Origin: Turneriella parva
Lineage (GTDB): Bacteria; Spirochaetota; Leptospiria; Turneriellales; Turneriellaceae
NCBI GenBank assembly: GCA_020719945.1
Contig: DYPL01000002.1
Location: 57,320 to 121,319 of the forward strand
Direction of reading: 5' to 3'
DNA length: 64,000 bases
A program made the position numbers and the translations under genes. The first letter of the stretch is position 1, and each line of letters opens with the position of its first letter. The notes beneath the pieces are model-generated. The model saw only the letters and a program-made list of their open reading frames with translations. It searched no databases and was not told the DNA's origin. This document shows, in pieces, positions 48,381 through 56,519 of this stretch.

Positions 48381-49150
48381 TTTTCACCGCCGATATTGGC
48401 AATACGCAAACAGTGTTAGGGCTGTGGTATGGCAATCGGCTTTTATCTACGGCTCATTTATCTACTAAACACTATACCTCTCAGGATGAGTGGAAATGGG
48501 CCATTTCTCAATGGCTGCGCGAAGAAAAAGATAAAATTCGTCTTCCAGTCCGGATAGAGAAGGCGGCAGTGGCCAGCGTTGTTCCCGTTTCCAATGAAAT
48601 ATTTCGGGAATCTTTGTATGAATGGGGAATTCCTTCTGTTGCATTTCTGGACAGCCAGTCTACCATACCAGTTCAGTTTGAGTACGAGGGACGCGCTACT
48701 CTTGGTGCCGACAGGGTAGCCAATGCGCTCGCCGGCATTTCTTTGTTCGGAAAGAATATTATCATTGCGGATTTTGGAACGGCAAATACATTTTGCCTTA
48801 TAGCCGATGGAGTTTTTAGGGGCGGATTGATTGCCCCTGGAATACAGGGGGCAGTTGAAAGTTTGTTTTCTGGAACAGCTAAATTGCCTCAGGTAAATTT
48901 TAAGAATAAAGCGCATGTGCTCGGCTCTACTACAATGGAATCTATTGAAAATGGAATGTATTTTGGCTGGCGCGGTTTAACGCGCGAGATTTTACGCGAG
49001 CTTACTTTGCATCCGTTTGGCCGTGGGAAAAGTTTTGTTAAGATAGCAACTGGCGGCATGTCTGTGCGCATGAATTTTACTGGAGAGCTGTTTGATGTAG
49101 TCGACCGATATTTAACTCTGCGGGGGTTGAATTTGTATGCGCAGATGTAA
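48377..49150 (+). CDS. coaX: Type III pantothenate kinase
   Basis: 257-aa ASKHA-fold kinase for the first step of coenzyme A synthesis. The phosphate-1 loop is ADIGNTQTVLGLW, with RATLGADRVANALAG and IADFGTANTFCLI (catalytic Asp) and GGLIAPGIQGAVESLF. Length matches CoaX. It overlaps the gene on each side. Confidence 0.94.
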   Translation: MIFTADIGNTQTVLGLWYGNRLLSTAHLSTKHYTSQDEWKWAISQWLREEKDKIRLPVRIEKAAVASVVPVSNEIFRESLYEWGIPSVAFLDSQSTIPVQFEYEGRATLGADRVANALAGISLFGKNIIIADFGTANTFCLIADGVFRGGLIAPGIQGAVESLFSGTAKLPQVNFKNKAHVLGSTTMESIENGMYFGWRGLTREILRELTLHPFGRGKSFVKIATGGMSVRMNFTGELFDVVDRYLTLRGLNLYAQM

Positions 49151-49532
49151 ATTGCTCTGTTCAGTTTTTATCTCTCTGATTTTTGCGGGCTGTAATTCGA
49201 CCGGTGCCATAATTGATAAAAAGCCTGTTCCGGATTCGGCGAGGACCGTTCTGGTGGGTGACCAAATGTTTTCTGTCGTTGTGCCACGGGAATCCGCCGG
49301 GGTTGTTCAAGTTGTGTACGTTGACATTAAATATCTGGGTGTAGAAAAAAAACAGGTTATTCTGGAGCTGCTGGAAATGTATGGCAAACGCAAGGCAGAG
49401 CCGGATCTCAAAGAAGCGGTTGCCAGGGATGCGAAAGCAGCAGCGGCGGAGGGAATAACAATTGCCGGATCCAAAGTGGTTTTCTATTATGCTGGAAAAG
49501 ATAAGGCTGTCTTTTCGCTGGAGAACCCATAA
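49137..49532 (+). CDS. Small lipoprotein, unrecognised
   Basis: 131 aa. The lipobox is visible as LIFAGC after a short signal peptide (SVFISLIFAGC). The mature part is a mixed alpha/beta segment with an Ala-rich helix (AVARDAKAAAAEGI). It overlaps coaX by 14 bases, and its stop overlaps the LptF/G start by one base. The context suggests an envelope role. Confidence 0.65.
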   Translation: MRRCKLLCSVFISLIFAGCNSTGAIIDKKPVPDSARTVLVGDQMFSVVVPRESAGVVQVVYVDIKYLGVEKKQVILELLEMYGKRKAEPDLKEAVARDAKAAAAEGITIAGSKVVFYYAGKDKAVFSLENP

Positions 49533-50716
49533 TGCAATATATCCTAAGACTGACTTCACTTTCGCGCTATATTCTCCGTAAATATATCCCATATCTCTTG
49601 ATTAGCACAGTCTTTTTTACGACAATTATTCTTGTCTTTTACTTAAAGGAGGTCGTCCGCGAGGCAATGGAGAAGAATCTTTCCTTTCTCCTTGTAGGTG
49701 AACTAATGGCCTACAGCCTTGGGTGGACACTATCAATGACTATTCCCATGGCAATTTTACTCTCGGTAATTTTAGCGGTTAGTGCTCATAATTCTGACTC
49801 CGAAGTGATTGCGATGAGAGCCGGTGGAATTTCGTATCGCAGAATATCCTGGCCTTACGTTATGGTTGGAGTCCTGCTTTCAGGATTTCTTTTATGGTAT
49901 AATCACTTTGTCGTGCCAGGGTTGTATGGCCAGGTTCTCATGAAGACCAAAAGAATCGTAATGGCCGACCCTGCTGCTGTGATAGAACCGGGCCAGTTTA
50001 CCATGATCACAGATGATGAAACCAGAAAAGAAAGTATTTATCTCGACGAAATGGAGAGGACAGAGGATGGATTTGATATACTAAAAAATATTCAGATTCA
50101 AACCCATGTCAAAGAGAAAGGATTTTTACGTTTAGAAAGACTCATTATCGCCGCGACTGGTGAGAAAATTATGGCAGGCAACCGAAAAGCCATACGATTG
50201 CGCAACGGCTATATTTTGTATAAAACGGAACAGGATTATACCGTTATTGATTTTTCTACCGGTCATACGGATCTGTATTTAGTTGAGTCTAATTTTGCTG
50301 AATATACGCCCGAGGAAAAAGAAGTCGCTTTTTTTTCTAACAGTCAGTTAATGCAAAAAATTGATTCGTGGAAGATCGAAAAGAAAAAGGAACTGGTTAC
50401 AAAAGCACATACAGAAATGGGCAGACGAACTGCTCTTGGTTTTGCTGCTCTTCTGTTTACCATTGCGGCGTTTCCGCTTGGTATTTCGAATATACGGGCT
50501 GGAAAAGGAGCCGGGCTTGGGATAGCCATTGTTCTTATTTTTCTCTATTTTACACTGTATTTATTGTCCGATGCCATCGCCAGTTTTGGGGTTCCCGGCT
50601 ATTTATCTGCCTGGGCGGGTAATATTATTTTTATTGTTGTGGCCGCTGCTTTGTATTTGCAGCGAATCGCTGAGTTTTCACCGGGTGTTTTATTGGCAAA
50701 CCTGTTGCGTAGATAA
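49532..50716 (+). CDS. LptF/LptG-family permease
   Basis: 394-aa inner-membrane subunit of the LptBFGC lipopolysaccharide exporter. Three helices at each end flank a periplasmic beta-jellyroll. YILRKYIPYLLISTVFF, SVILAVSAHNSDSEVIAMRA and GGISYRRISWPYVMVGV are typical. The sequence does not decide between LptF and LptG. It agrees with lpxC and an LPS outer membrane. Confidence 0.87.
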   Translation: MQYILRLTSLSRYILRKYIPYLLISTVFFTTIILVFYLKEVVREAMEKNLSFLLVGELMAYSLGWTLSMTIPMAILLSVILAVSAHNSDSEVIAMRAGGISYRRISWPYVMVGVLLSGFLLWYNHFVVPGLYGQVLMKTKRIVMADPAAVIEPGQFTMITDDETRKESIYLDEMERTEDGFDILKNIQIQTHVKEKGFLRLERLIIAATGEKIMAGNRKAIRLRNGYILYKTEQDYTVIDFSTGHTDLYLVESNFAEYTPEEKEVAFFSNSQLMQKIDSWKIEKKKELVTKAHTEMGRRTALGFAALLFTIAAFPLGISNIRAGKGAGLGIAIVLIFLYFTLYLLSDAIASFGVPGYLSAWAGNIIFIVVAAALYLQRIAEFSPGVLLANLLRR

Positions 50717-50725
50717 AAACTGGTT

Positions 50726-51817
50726 TTAGTTTTCGTAGTTGGTTATGCGCGTTACAAATTCCTGAAGCTTTGAAAAACCGCTCGAAAGTTTAGGCATAAT
50801 TTCGGCCCCGTATTGCGTTATTTTTTCGGTGGTCTTGCTCCAAATTATTTTGGCAATGATTTCAATAATGTCGCCCTCATAATTTATCCAGCAGAGAATA
50901 TGTTCACCTTCTTTGTAAGTAAGAAACGACTGGTAAGAAATGCCATGGTTTGATAAATCGAGAAGAGCCGGCGATTCAAACAGTTCCGCCTTTTTTTCTT
51001 CCAGGTTGTATTCAGCTACCCAGACTTGTGCCATTCCCGGTTTACGTGGATTTTTCCTGCGATCCGCATAAGGGTGTTCTATCGTTTTGATTAAATTTCT
51101 TTCGAGAACCTGATCAGAGATTGGCTTCTGGAAAATAAATGCCGCGTTGGATAGAATTTCCGGATAAGCATGCATCGCACTCGGCATTGCCGAAAGGATA
51201 AATATGTATGTCTCCGGGTGAGTGCTCTTCAGCTTTTGAATAAAGTCAATGGTGGTAACGCCGTCCTTCAGCATGAGATCGAGAATGGCAAGGCTGTATT
51301 TATTTTTGAGAATTTCATTTTCTGCGGAAAGATCAGAATACGAATCCGCCATTCCGCCGAGCTTGGTGACGATTCGCCCTAAGGCCCTGAGGCTCACTTT
51401 GGCATCGTCAATAATGAGAACATTTTTATTTTTTAAGGGGAGGTATAAAGACGCATCAATGGCCGACAGGATTTTGTCTGATGTAAAAGGCTTCTCTACA
51501 AGATAATCCACACTTGCTGCAGCTTCTGGATCTTCCGCGAGAGCAGAGGTACTCGATGAAACAACTATGATGCGCGTAGAGGGAGAACGTTTTTTTAGCA
51601 TCTTAATAAATTCCAGTGTCGATTCATTTTTGAGGAATATATCGAGAATGGCAATATCAAAAAAATCGGCAAGAATGAGATCCTGGTTAGATAAGTCATT
51701 GTACACTTCAAGATTACCACCGTTTTCTTCTATGAGGGTTTCGATGCTATTTGTGGAGGCACGCGAATCTTCTACAAGAAGAATTTTTTTGTCGTCAAGT
51801 TTATTGCCGGTAAGCAT
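50726..51817 (-). CDS. Dual-receiver PilZ protein (REC-REC-PilZ)
   Basis: 363-aa signalling protein. REC1 spans residues 10-125 with Asp59 in AILDIFLK. REC2 spans 130-245 with Asp180 in AILDLMLK. A PilZ domain spans 250-355 with the c-di-GMP motif RKNPR (Arg254, Arg258) and DLSNHG (Asp287, Ser289, Gly292). Both phosphorylation and c-di-GMP should control it. It is the last gene of the cheA-cheY operon, 2 bases after cheY, so it may be a target of CheA. Confidence 0.87.
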   Translation of the reverse strand: MLTGNKLDDKKILLVEDSRASTNSIETLIEENGGNLEVYNDLSNQDLILADFFDIAILDIFLKNESTLEFIKMLKKRSPSTRIIVVSSSTSALAEDPEAAASVDYLVEKPFTSDKILSAIDASLYLPLKNKNVLIIDDAKVSLRALGRIVTKLGGMADSYSDLSAENEILKNKYSLAILDLMLKDGVTTIDFIQKLKSTHPETYIFILSAMPSAMHAYPEILSNAAFIFQKPISDQVLERNLIKTIEHPYADRRKNPRKPGMAQVWVAEYNLEEKKAELFESPALLDLSNHGISYQSFLTYKEGEHILCWINYEGDIIEIIAKIIWSKTTEKITQYGAEIMPKLSSGFSKLQEFVTRITNYEN

Positions 51818-51819
51818 AA

Positions 51820-52194
51820 TCAGCCCGATTTGAGTGCGTTAGTGATAGAAGAGATAAGACGCTCTTCTGCAAATGGTTTAATGATGAAGTCATGAGCTCC
51901 CGCTTGAATCGCCTCTTTAATGAAGCGGGCTTCGCCTAAAGCAGATACAATAATGATTTTGGCTGCTGGATCTATAGACTTGATCTTTTTTGTGGCCTCA
52001 ATGCCACCAACTTTTTTCATGGAGATATCCATGGTTACGATATCGGGCTGTATTTCTGGATACATTTGAATAGCTTCGAGCCCATCTTGAGCCTCACCAG
52101 AAATTTCAAAACCTTTATTCTCAAGGTGTTTGCGAATTACTTGACGCATGTAACCAGAATCATCCACGATAAGCACTTTGGTGTTGCGGGCCAT
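51820..52194 (-). CDS. cheY: CheY-type response regulator
   Basis: 124-aa single receiver domain. Asp12 and Asp13 are in LIVDDSGY, Asp56 in IVTMDISMK, Thr/Ser at IIVSALG and Lys in FIIKPFAE. It probably signals to the flagellar motor. It lies 30 bases downstream of the CheA-CheC gene, so its kinase and a possible phosphatase are made together. Confidence 0.9.
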   Translation of the reverse strand: MARNTKVLIVDDSGYMRQVIRKHLENKGFEISGEAQDGLEAIQMYPEIQPDIVTMDISMKKVGGIEATKKIKSIDPAAKIIIVSALGEARFIKEAIQAGAHDFIIKPFAEERLISSITNALKSG

Positions 52195-52224
52195 TTTCCT
52201 CTCCTCAATTGTGGTTGCAGTTTG

Positions 52225-55164
52225 TCAAATCTTTATCTCTGGCACAAGAATTAATAATTCTGCCTTGATATCTTCCTGTTCCCACAGGAACTCATTTTCA
52301 ACATATAAAATTTCCATGGGGGGGCCGGAAACCTGGGATTTAATATGTTGTATAATTTCGTCTTTGTCGTCAGTGATTTTTGGTACTCCGGGTTCTACAG
52401 GAACCTCTGTAATCTGTGTAAGGCTGTTCGTATACGCAGAGCCAAGAATGTTCGTTACCTCCATCAGGGGTTCATACTCCAGCTCATCGGGGACATCGAG
52501 ACCCGCCTGTTCCAGCAACAGCTTGACAATCTTGTGCGCGTTTTCTTCGTTCAGTAAAAAATGCACGGCGCCGTCGAGCGGATTGATCGGCAGAGAAAAG
52601 TCAATCATCTTGCCGGGCTCTTTTCGGATGCGGTTCAGAATGTTGTCTATCTTTTCTATAGTTATCTGCTGCCCCTTGCTTTTGTCCAGTTTAATATTGT
52701 GGGTTCCGGTTAGAGCCTGGATTCCGTGGATGGCCCTGTAGTTACCCTGGCGGAGCCATTCCTTGAGCATGTCTCTATTCTCTGTGGCAAAAATTTCTTT
52801 GAGTTTCTGCAGGGACTGTACTTTATCTTCATCTTTGTGGAAAGAGAGAGCAGCATCTTCCTGTATATCCAAATTGTCAATATTTACAATCGGAGTGCCT
52901 GTTCTCGCCTGGCGGATAATTTCGTCTACCAGCGTTTGCTTATTGTCTTCAGATTTATGCGGCGTTTCCATTGGTTCTTTCCTCGGCTTTTCGATTTCTT
53001 TTGATTGCTCCTTGCCAGCTTTGGTTTTTTGGGTTGGCTTTTCGCTGACCTGAACTGGGGATGGAGTTTTTTTAGCGACCTGCGCAGCTGCTTTTTCGGC
53101 TTCCTGCTCTTTGTTTCTTTTGCGCGAAACAATGATGCGTGGCGCGTTTTCTGACAGGATATGGCCGTTAGAGAGGTGTTTGTACAGTTGAATAATTCCG
53201 TGAACGTCAAGAATCAGAATAATGTCCCCATCGCCCATAATGGATGCACCCGAAATGCCTTCAATGGGCCGGTAGTGTTCAGCGAGAGATTTAATAACCA
53301 TCTCGTGGCGGGTCAGGAACTGATCGACGAGAAGACCAACGAGTGTGTCATTGTACTCCACAACGATAACTGGATAGGTATTCTGTTGCCTGTTTTTAGA
53401 TATGTCGAGCTGGAATATTTTATCCAGGCGAATGAGAGGGATCAGAATGTCGCGCAGGCGAACCATTTCGTTTCCGTCTATCATGAGAATATTTTCCCGG
53501 CGGATTTTTTGAGTCTCTACGATGGCACCCATGGGCACGGAATATTTTTCATCTCCCACCTGAACAATCAGGGCATTGATGATAGCCAGAGTAAGAGGAA
53601 GCTTGACGGTTATTTTTGTGCCCTTTCCTTTTTCGGTTTGGACATCTATTGTGCCGTTAAGAAGTTCTATGCTGCGCTTGACAATGTCCATTCCGATTCC
53701 GCGTCCGGAAATATCGTCAGCGGTGTCTTTGGTGGAAAATCCCGGAGAAAAAATAAGACTTTTAGCTTCTTCCTCTGTGAGCGTTGCCGCCATTTCTCTC
53801 GTGATGAGCCCTTTGGAAATGGCCTTGCTCACAATTTTATTGTAATCGAGGCCCCGCCCATCGTCTTCTATGATTACGTTTATGTAATTGCCTTCCTGGT
53901 TTGCAGCAAGGCGAATGAGCCCCGTTTCATTTTTGCCGATGGACTTGCGCTCTTCTATGTCTTCCAGTCCGTGATCCGCAGAATTGCGAACGAGATGCGT
54001 AAGCGGCTTAATCATCTCATCGATAATTTTTTTATCTATTTCTGTATCTTCGCCTTCGAGCTCCAGTTGGATTTTTTTGCCGGTCCGGGAAGAATAATCG
54101 CGGGCAAAGCGTTTAAAGCGGGAAAATACCTGTCCAATCGGAACTAGGCGCGACTTCATGACGAGTTCCTGCACGTCTCCAGAAATTCTAAAAATCTCTT
54201 TTACGCGATCGCGCACCTGGCGGTCAACGTCAGCCAATTCCGGTCTGTCCTTGATATATTCCTGTATCTGGATGAGTCCACTGTTCGCGATAACGAGTTC
54301 GCCAACCAGGTTGAGAAGGGTATCGAGTCTTGCGACGGGAATGCGGACTGTATCAGAAATGCTGAGGTCTTCCCGTTGCTGCTTGCCGCCCCCCTGTGTC
54401 ACGCTTTCCGGATTCTTGCGTTCGTTCAGTTTGCGAAGATCTTCTTCTTCTATGTATTCAATGCGTTCAATGAGATCTATATTGATAAAGACTGGAATTT
54501 CTGTGGCAGTGAGATCTGTATGAACCCAGAAGCGCAACTCGCGTTCGCTGGCAGCAAAATCGGGAGATTCAATTTCATCGTCGCCCGGCGCATGTCGTAT
54601 AATCTCCGCAAAGCTGTTTATTTTCTGGTGGACCAGAAAGGCACGCACAGAAGGGGCCGGCGCATTGGGAGAAATCCAGACTCGAATGAGCCCCGCACCG
54701 GGAACGTATTCCGGGATTTCTTCATCGGACATCTGCATACTGCCAGAAGCAGAAGGTTTTGTCTCTGGTGAACCCTTGCCTACAAAGCTGTTCACCTTTT
54801 CAATAAGGTGCTGAACGGGTACTGCGTTAGGGTCTGAACCTTCGGACAGCCTTGCGCCAATCGCAGAAATGGCGTCCTTGCACTCGAGCAGGGTATCAAT
54901 GACTGGGCTTGTGACCGGAGCGTTGCCCTTCTCGAATTCTTTGAATACCTCTTCCATGGCATGGCCAAGGTCTACGAGATTTTTGATGGAAAGGAATCCC
55001 GCATTGCCTTTTACGGTATGCGCAACCCGGAAAATCTCCTGGATCATTTCCTTGTTTGTGGGATTCTCTTCGAGAGCAATGATGGCATTGTCGAGAAAGC
55101 TCAGGTTTTCATTGAGTTCTTCGAGAAAAATGCGCAAATCGTCCTGGTCCTGAACTTCAACCAT
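52225..55164 (-). CDS. cheA: Chemotaxis histidine kinase CheA fused to a CheC-like domain
   Basis: 979 aa, versus about 650-750 for a standard CheA. HPt residues 1-125 with His49 in RVAHTVKGNAGF; a P2-like region 155-240; dimerisation 270-340; ATPase 340-525 with N-box HLVRNSADHG, DDGRG, FSPGFSTK and GRGIGMD; CheW-like domain 530-665. A charged linker 670-785 leads to a CheC-like domain 790-979. Its first site is degenerate (Glu802, Arg805), while the second keeps E-V-T-N (Glu902, Asn905), then VHFLLNEENAHKIVKLLL-type and PGVP elements. This adds a CheY-phosphatase candidate to the kinase. The start at 55164 fits the HPt and lies 7 bases from a sigma-28-like motif. Confidence 0.93.
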   Translation of the reverse strand: MVEVQDQDDLRIFLEELNENLSFLDNAIIALEENPTNKEMIQEIFRVAHTVKGNAGFLSIKNLVDLGHAMEEVFKEFEKGNAPVTSPVIDTLLECKDAISAIGARLSEGSDPNAVPVQHLIEKVNSFVGKGSPETKPSASGSMQMSDEEIPEYVPGAGLIRVWISPNAPAPSVRAFLVHQKINSFAEIIRHAPGDDEIESPDFAASERELRFWVHTDLTATEIPVFINIDLIERIEYIEEEDLRKLNERKNPESVTQGGGKQQREDLSISDTVRIPVARLDTLLNLVGELVIANSGLIQIQEYIKDRPELADVDRQVRDRVKEIFRISGDVQELVMKSRLVPIGQVFSRFKRFARDYSSRTGKKIQLELEGEDTEIDKKIIDEMIKPLTHLVRNSADHGLEDIEERKSIGKNETGLIRLAANQEGNYINVIIEDDGRGLDYNKIVSKAISKGLITREMAATLTEEEAKSLIFSPGFSTKDTADDISGRGIGMDIVKRSIELLNGTIDVQTEKGKGTKITVKLPLTLAIINALIVQVGDEKYSVPMGAIVETQKIRRENILMIDGNEMVRLRDILIPLIRLDKIFQLDISKNRQQNTYPVIVVEYNDTLVGLLVDQFLTRHEMVIKSLAEHYRPIEGISGASIMGDGDIILILDVHGIIQLYKHLSNGHILSENAPRIIVSRKRNKEQEAEKAAAQVAKKTPSPVQVSEKPTQKTKAGKEQSKEIEKPRKEPMETPHKSEDNKQTLVDEIIRQARTGTPIVNIDNLDIQEDAALSFHKDEDKVQSLQKLKEIFATENRDMLKEWLRQGNYRAIHGIQALTGTHNIKLDKSKGQQITIEKIDNILNRIRKEPGKMIDFSLPINPLDGAVHFLLNEENAHKIVKLLLEQAGLDVPDELEYEPLMEVTNILGSAYTNSLTQITEVPVEPGVPKITDDKDEIIQHIKSQVSGPPMEILYVENEFLWEQEDIKAELLILVPEIKI

Positions 55165-55171
55165 GATGAAA

Positions 55172-55197
55172 TATCGGCCTTTTTGCGGGCAATGTCA
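55172..55197 (-). promoter_or_regulatory. Candidate sigma-28 promoter of cheA, overlapping a sigma-70-like one
   Basis: Reading leftward, TGACA (55197-55193), 15 bases, then CCGATA (55177-55172) and 7 bases to the ATG. This is the same geometry as in front of flgF. The region also fits sigma-70 (TTGACA 55198-55193, 17 bases, GATATT 55175-55170). Either would start RNA at or beside the ATG. There is no Shine-Dalgarno sequence. Confidence 0.6.
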
Positions 55198-55289
55198 AGT
55201 CTATTTTGTATTAGGTATCCTCTGAACAAGATTTTGACTATCTCCATTTTGCTGCGAAAACATGCGTTTCAAAAAGAGTTAAGCGGTGA

Positions 55290-55322
55290 GCCTTACGCAG
55301 GCAGCGATTTTTTGCGTAAGGC
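55290..55322 (+). terminator. Perfect 10-bp hairpin followed by T-run
   Basis: GCCTTACGCA (55290-55299) pairs perfectly with TGCGTAAGGC (55313-55322) across a 13-base loop, followed by ATTTTT. On the plus strand this looks like a rho-independent terminator, but no plus-strand gene ends before it. It may end an unannotated small transcript or insulate the divergent cheA. Confidence 0.45.
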
Positions 55323-55350
55323 ATTTTTCGCCAAAATCGATATTGCTCTA

Positions 55351-55379
55351 TTGAGAAAATTTAGTGCAATAAAAATAAT
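55351..55379 (+). promoter_or_regulatory. Sigma-70-like promoter ahead of rhomboid-like/ccoS/ccoI
   Basis: TTGAGA (55351-55356), a 17-base spacer, then AATAAT (55374-55379): five of six matches in each box at the best spacing. Transcription would start near 55386, giving a leader of about 250 bases before the ATG at 55637. Confidence 0.5.
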
Positions 55380-55636
55380 CGCTCGCTAATTTATGAGAAA
55401 ATACACACCTGCACAAAGAGGTTCAAAAGAGCGCGCTCTGGCGACATAAAACTCTTGCTCTTAAAAAACCGTTCAGCCTCTGCCGCGCCTGGACACATAG
55501 GGTGCACTGGTTGCAAGCCTTGCCTACCTCGATACGCCTGCGGCTACTCTGTATAAACTTGGGTAGGGCACCCCACCCGTAATTGTTCCTATGAAAACTA
55601 TTCTTGACAGCAGGGAAGTGCATTCCAGAAACCAGT

Positions 55637-56293
55637 ATGATGTACAAAGATCCATCCTGGGTGAACTGGCTCTCGCGAAAAATTCCATTTTTTGCCCTGG
55701 ATAACATGGCTCTTTATTTAATCGTACTACAGGTTTTTGGATTTATTGTTTACATGACCAAACCAGAGCTGATCACAAATCTGTTTCTGGATCCGGGGCT
55801 GGTGCTGAGCGGGGAAGTCTGGCGGTTGTTTACGTTTTTAGCCGTGCCCATGGATGGAAATTTTATTTTCATGGCTATTTTCCTCGTCTTTCTGTATTTT
55901 ATCGTTTCCAATCTTGAGGCGCAGTGGGGTGCTTTTCGTCTTACGCTGTATCTTGCTATTGCCATTCTGCTCACCATTCTTTTTTCGTTTTTGTTTAATT
56001 TCCCCGTGCGCACATTTGGCGACATAGAAATCAGTTTGTTTTTAGCCATGGCCATGCTGAACCCATCCACTGAAATTCTGCTGTTTTTTATTTTTCCGGT
56101 AAAAATGATATACATTGCCATTGTCACTGCCGGTTTTTTACTGTTGCGAATCATTTTTGCAGATTCTAATTTAGATAGATTGTACTTTTTATTTGTTTAT
56201 TTGAACTATCTTCTTTTCTTTGGAGTGTATCATTACGGACAAATACAAAGCTGGTGGCGCGCCCGCCAATATAAACAAAACAATAGGAGATAA
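55637..56293 (+). CDS. Rhomboid-like membrane protein lacking the catalytic serine motif
   Basis: 218 aa, about six membrane helices. The SGEVWRLFTFLAVPMDGNFI segment and the NLEAQWGAFRLTLYL helix recall the rhomboid/derlin fold, but the GxSG protease motif is absent. It is therefore a pseudoprotease or a look-alike. ATG 55637 is the first of two tandem ATGs; the frame is open 33 bases upstream. The stop is 1 base before ccoS, so it is co-made with oxidase assembly genes. Confidence 0.65.
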   Translation: MMYKDPSWVNWLSRKIPFFALDNMALYLIVLQVFGFIVYMTKPELITNLFLDPGLVLSGEVWRLFTFLAVPMDGNFIFMAIFLVFLYFIVSNLEAQWGAFRLTLYLAIAILLTILFSFLFNFPVRTFGDIEISLFLAMAMLNPSTEILLFFIFPVKMIYIAIVTAGFLLLRIIFADSNLDRLYFLFVYLNYLLFFGVYHYGQIQSWWRARQYKQNNRR

Positions 56294-56294
56294 C

Positions 56295-56495
56295 ATGCCA
56301 GGTTTATCAATTATGCTTCCCTTTACGGTTCTATTAGCTCTTGGATTTCTTGTTTTCTTTTTCTGGAGCGTAAAGAACCGCGATTACGATGATCCCGAAA
56401 TGACTGCCGTAAAAATGGTTATGGACGATGATAACGATGTTGACAGAAGCATGCAGCCCAAAGCCGCAAAAACTAAAAAGGAGAAAAAATCCTAA
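56295..56495 (+). CDS. ccoS: cbb3-type cytochrome oxidase assembly protein CcoS
   Basis: 66 aa. One membrane helix (MLPFTVLLALGFLVFFFW) followed by NRDYDDPEMTAVKMVMDDDN, the acidic CcoS pattern, then a Lys-rich tail. It is required for cofactor insertion into cbb3 oxidase and is nearly always next to ccoI, as here. ATG 56295 is chosen by homology; the frame is open upstream inside the previous gene. Confidence 0.86.
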   Translation: MPGLSIMLPFTVLLALGFLVFFFWSVKNRDYDDPEMTAVKMVMDDDNDVDRSMQPKAAKTKKEKKS

Positions 56496-56519
56496 GGGAT
56501 TGTCTGGTCGTACCAAACC

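Larger units (their letters stand above)
55165..55636. other. Long intergenic gap between cheA and the rhomboid-like gene
   Basis: 472 bases with no credible gene; short open frames here lack family features. It contains the cheA promoter, a perfect hairpin, a plus-strand promoter and a GC-rich stretch at about 55425-55590. That stretch has a 12-base palindrome AGAGCGCGCTCT (55428-55439) and an 8-bp imperfect stem around GGGTAGGG-CA-CCCCACCC (about 55560-55580). It could be a small RNA or a long leader of the downstream genes, or eroded coding sequence. Confidence 0.4.

Noticed and set aside
53161..54147. 328-aa open frame on the plus strand within cheA
   Set aside because: It is antisense to a well-conserved kinase and has no domain features; long shadow frames are expected from the codon usage here. 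The same applies to long frames opposite flgF (11153-12004), nuoF (38689-39450) and ccoI (56334-57272).
55278..55322. Integron attC site, from GTTAAGC next to the hairpin
   Set aside because: There is no partner RYYYAAC at a proper distance, no integrase and no cassette-like array.
55423..55600. SRP RNA or a tRNA in the GC-rich gap
   Set aside because: The SRP GGAA tetraloop core and tRNA acceptor, anticodon and T-loop patterns are not present.
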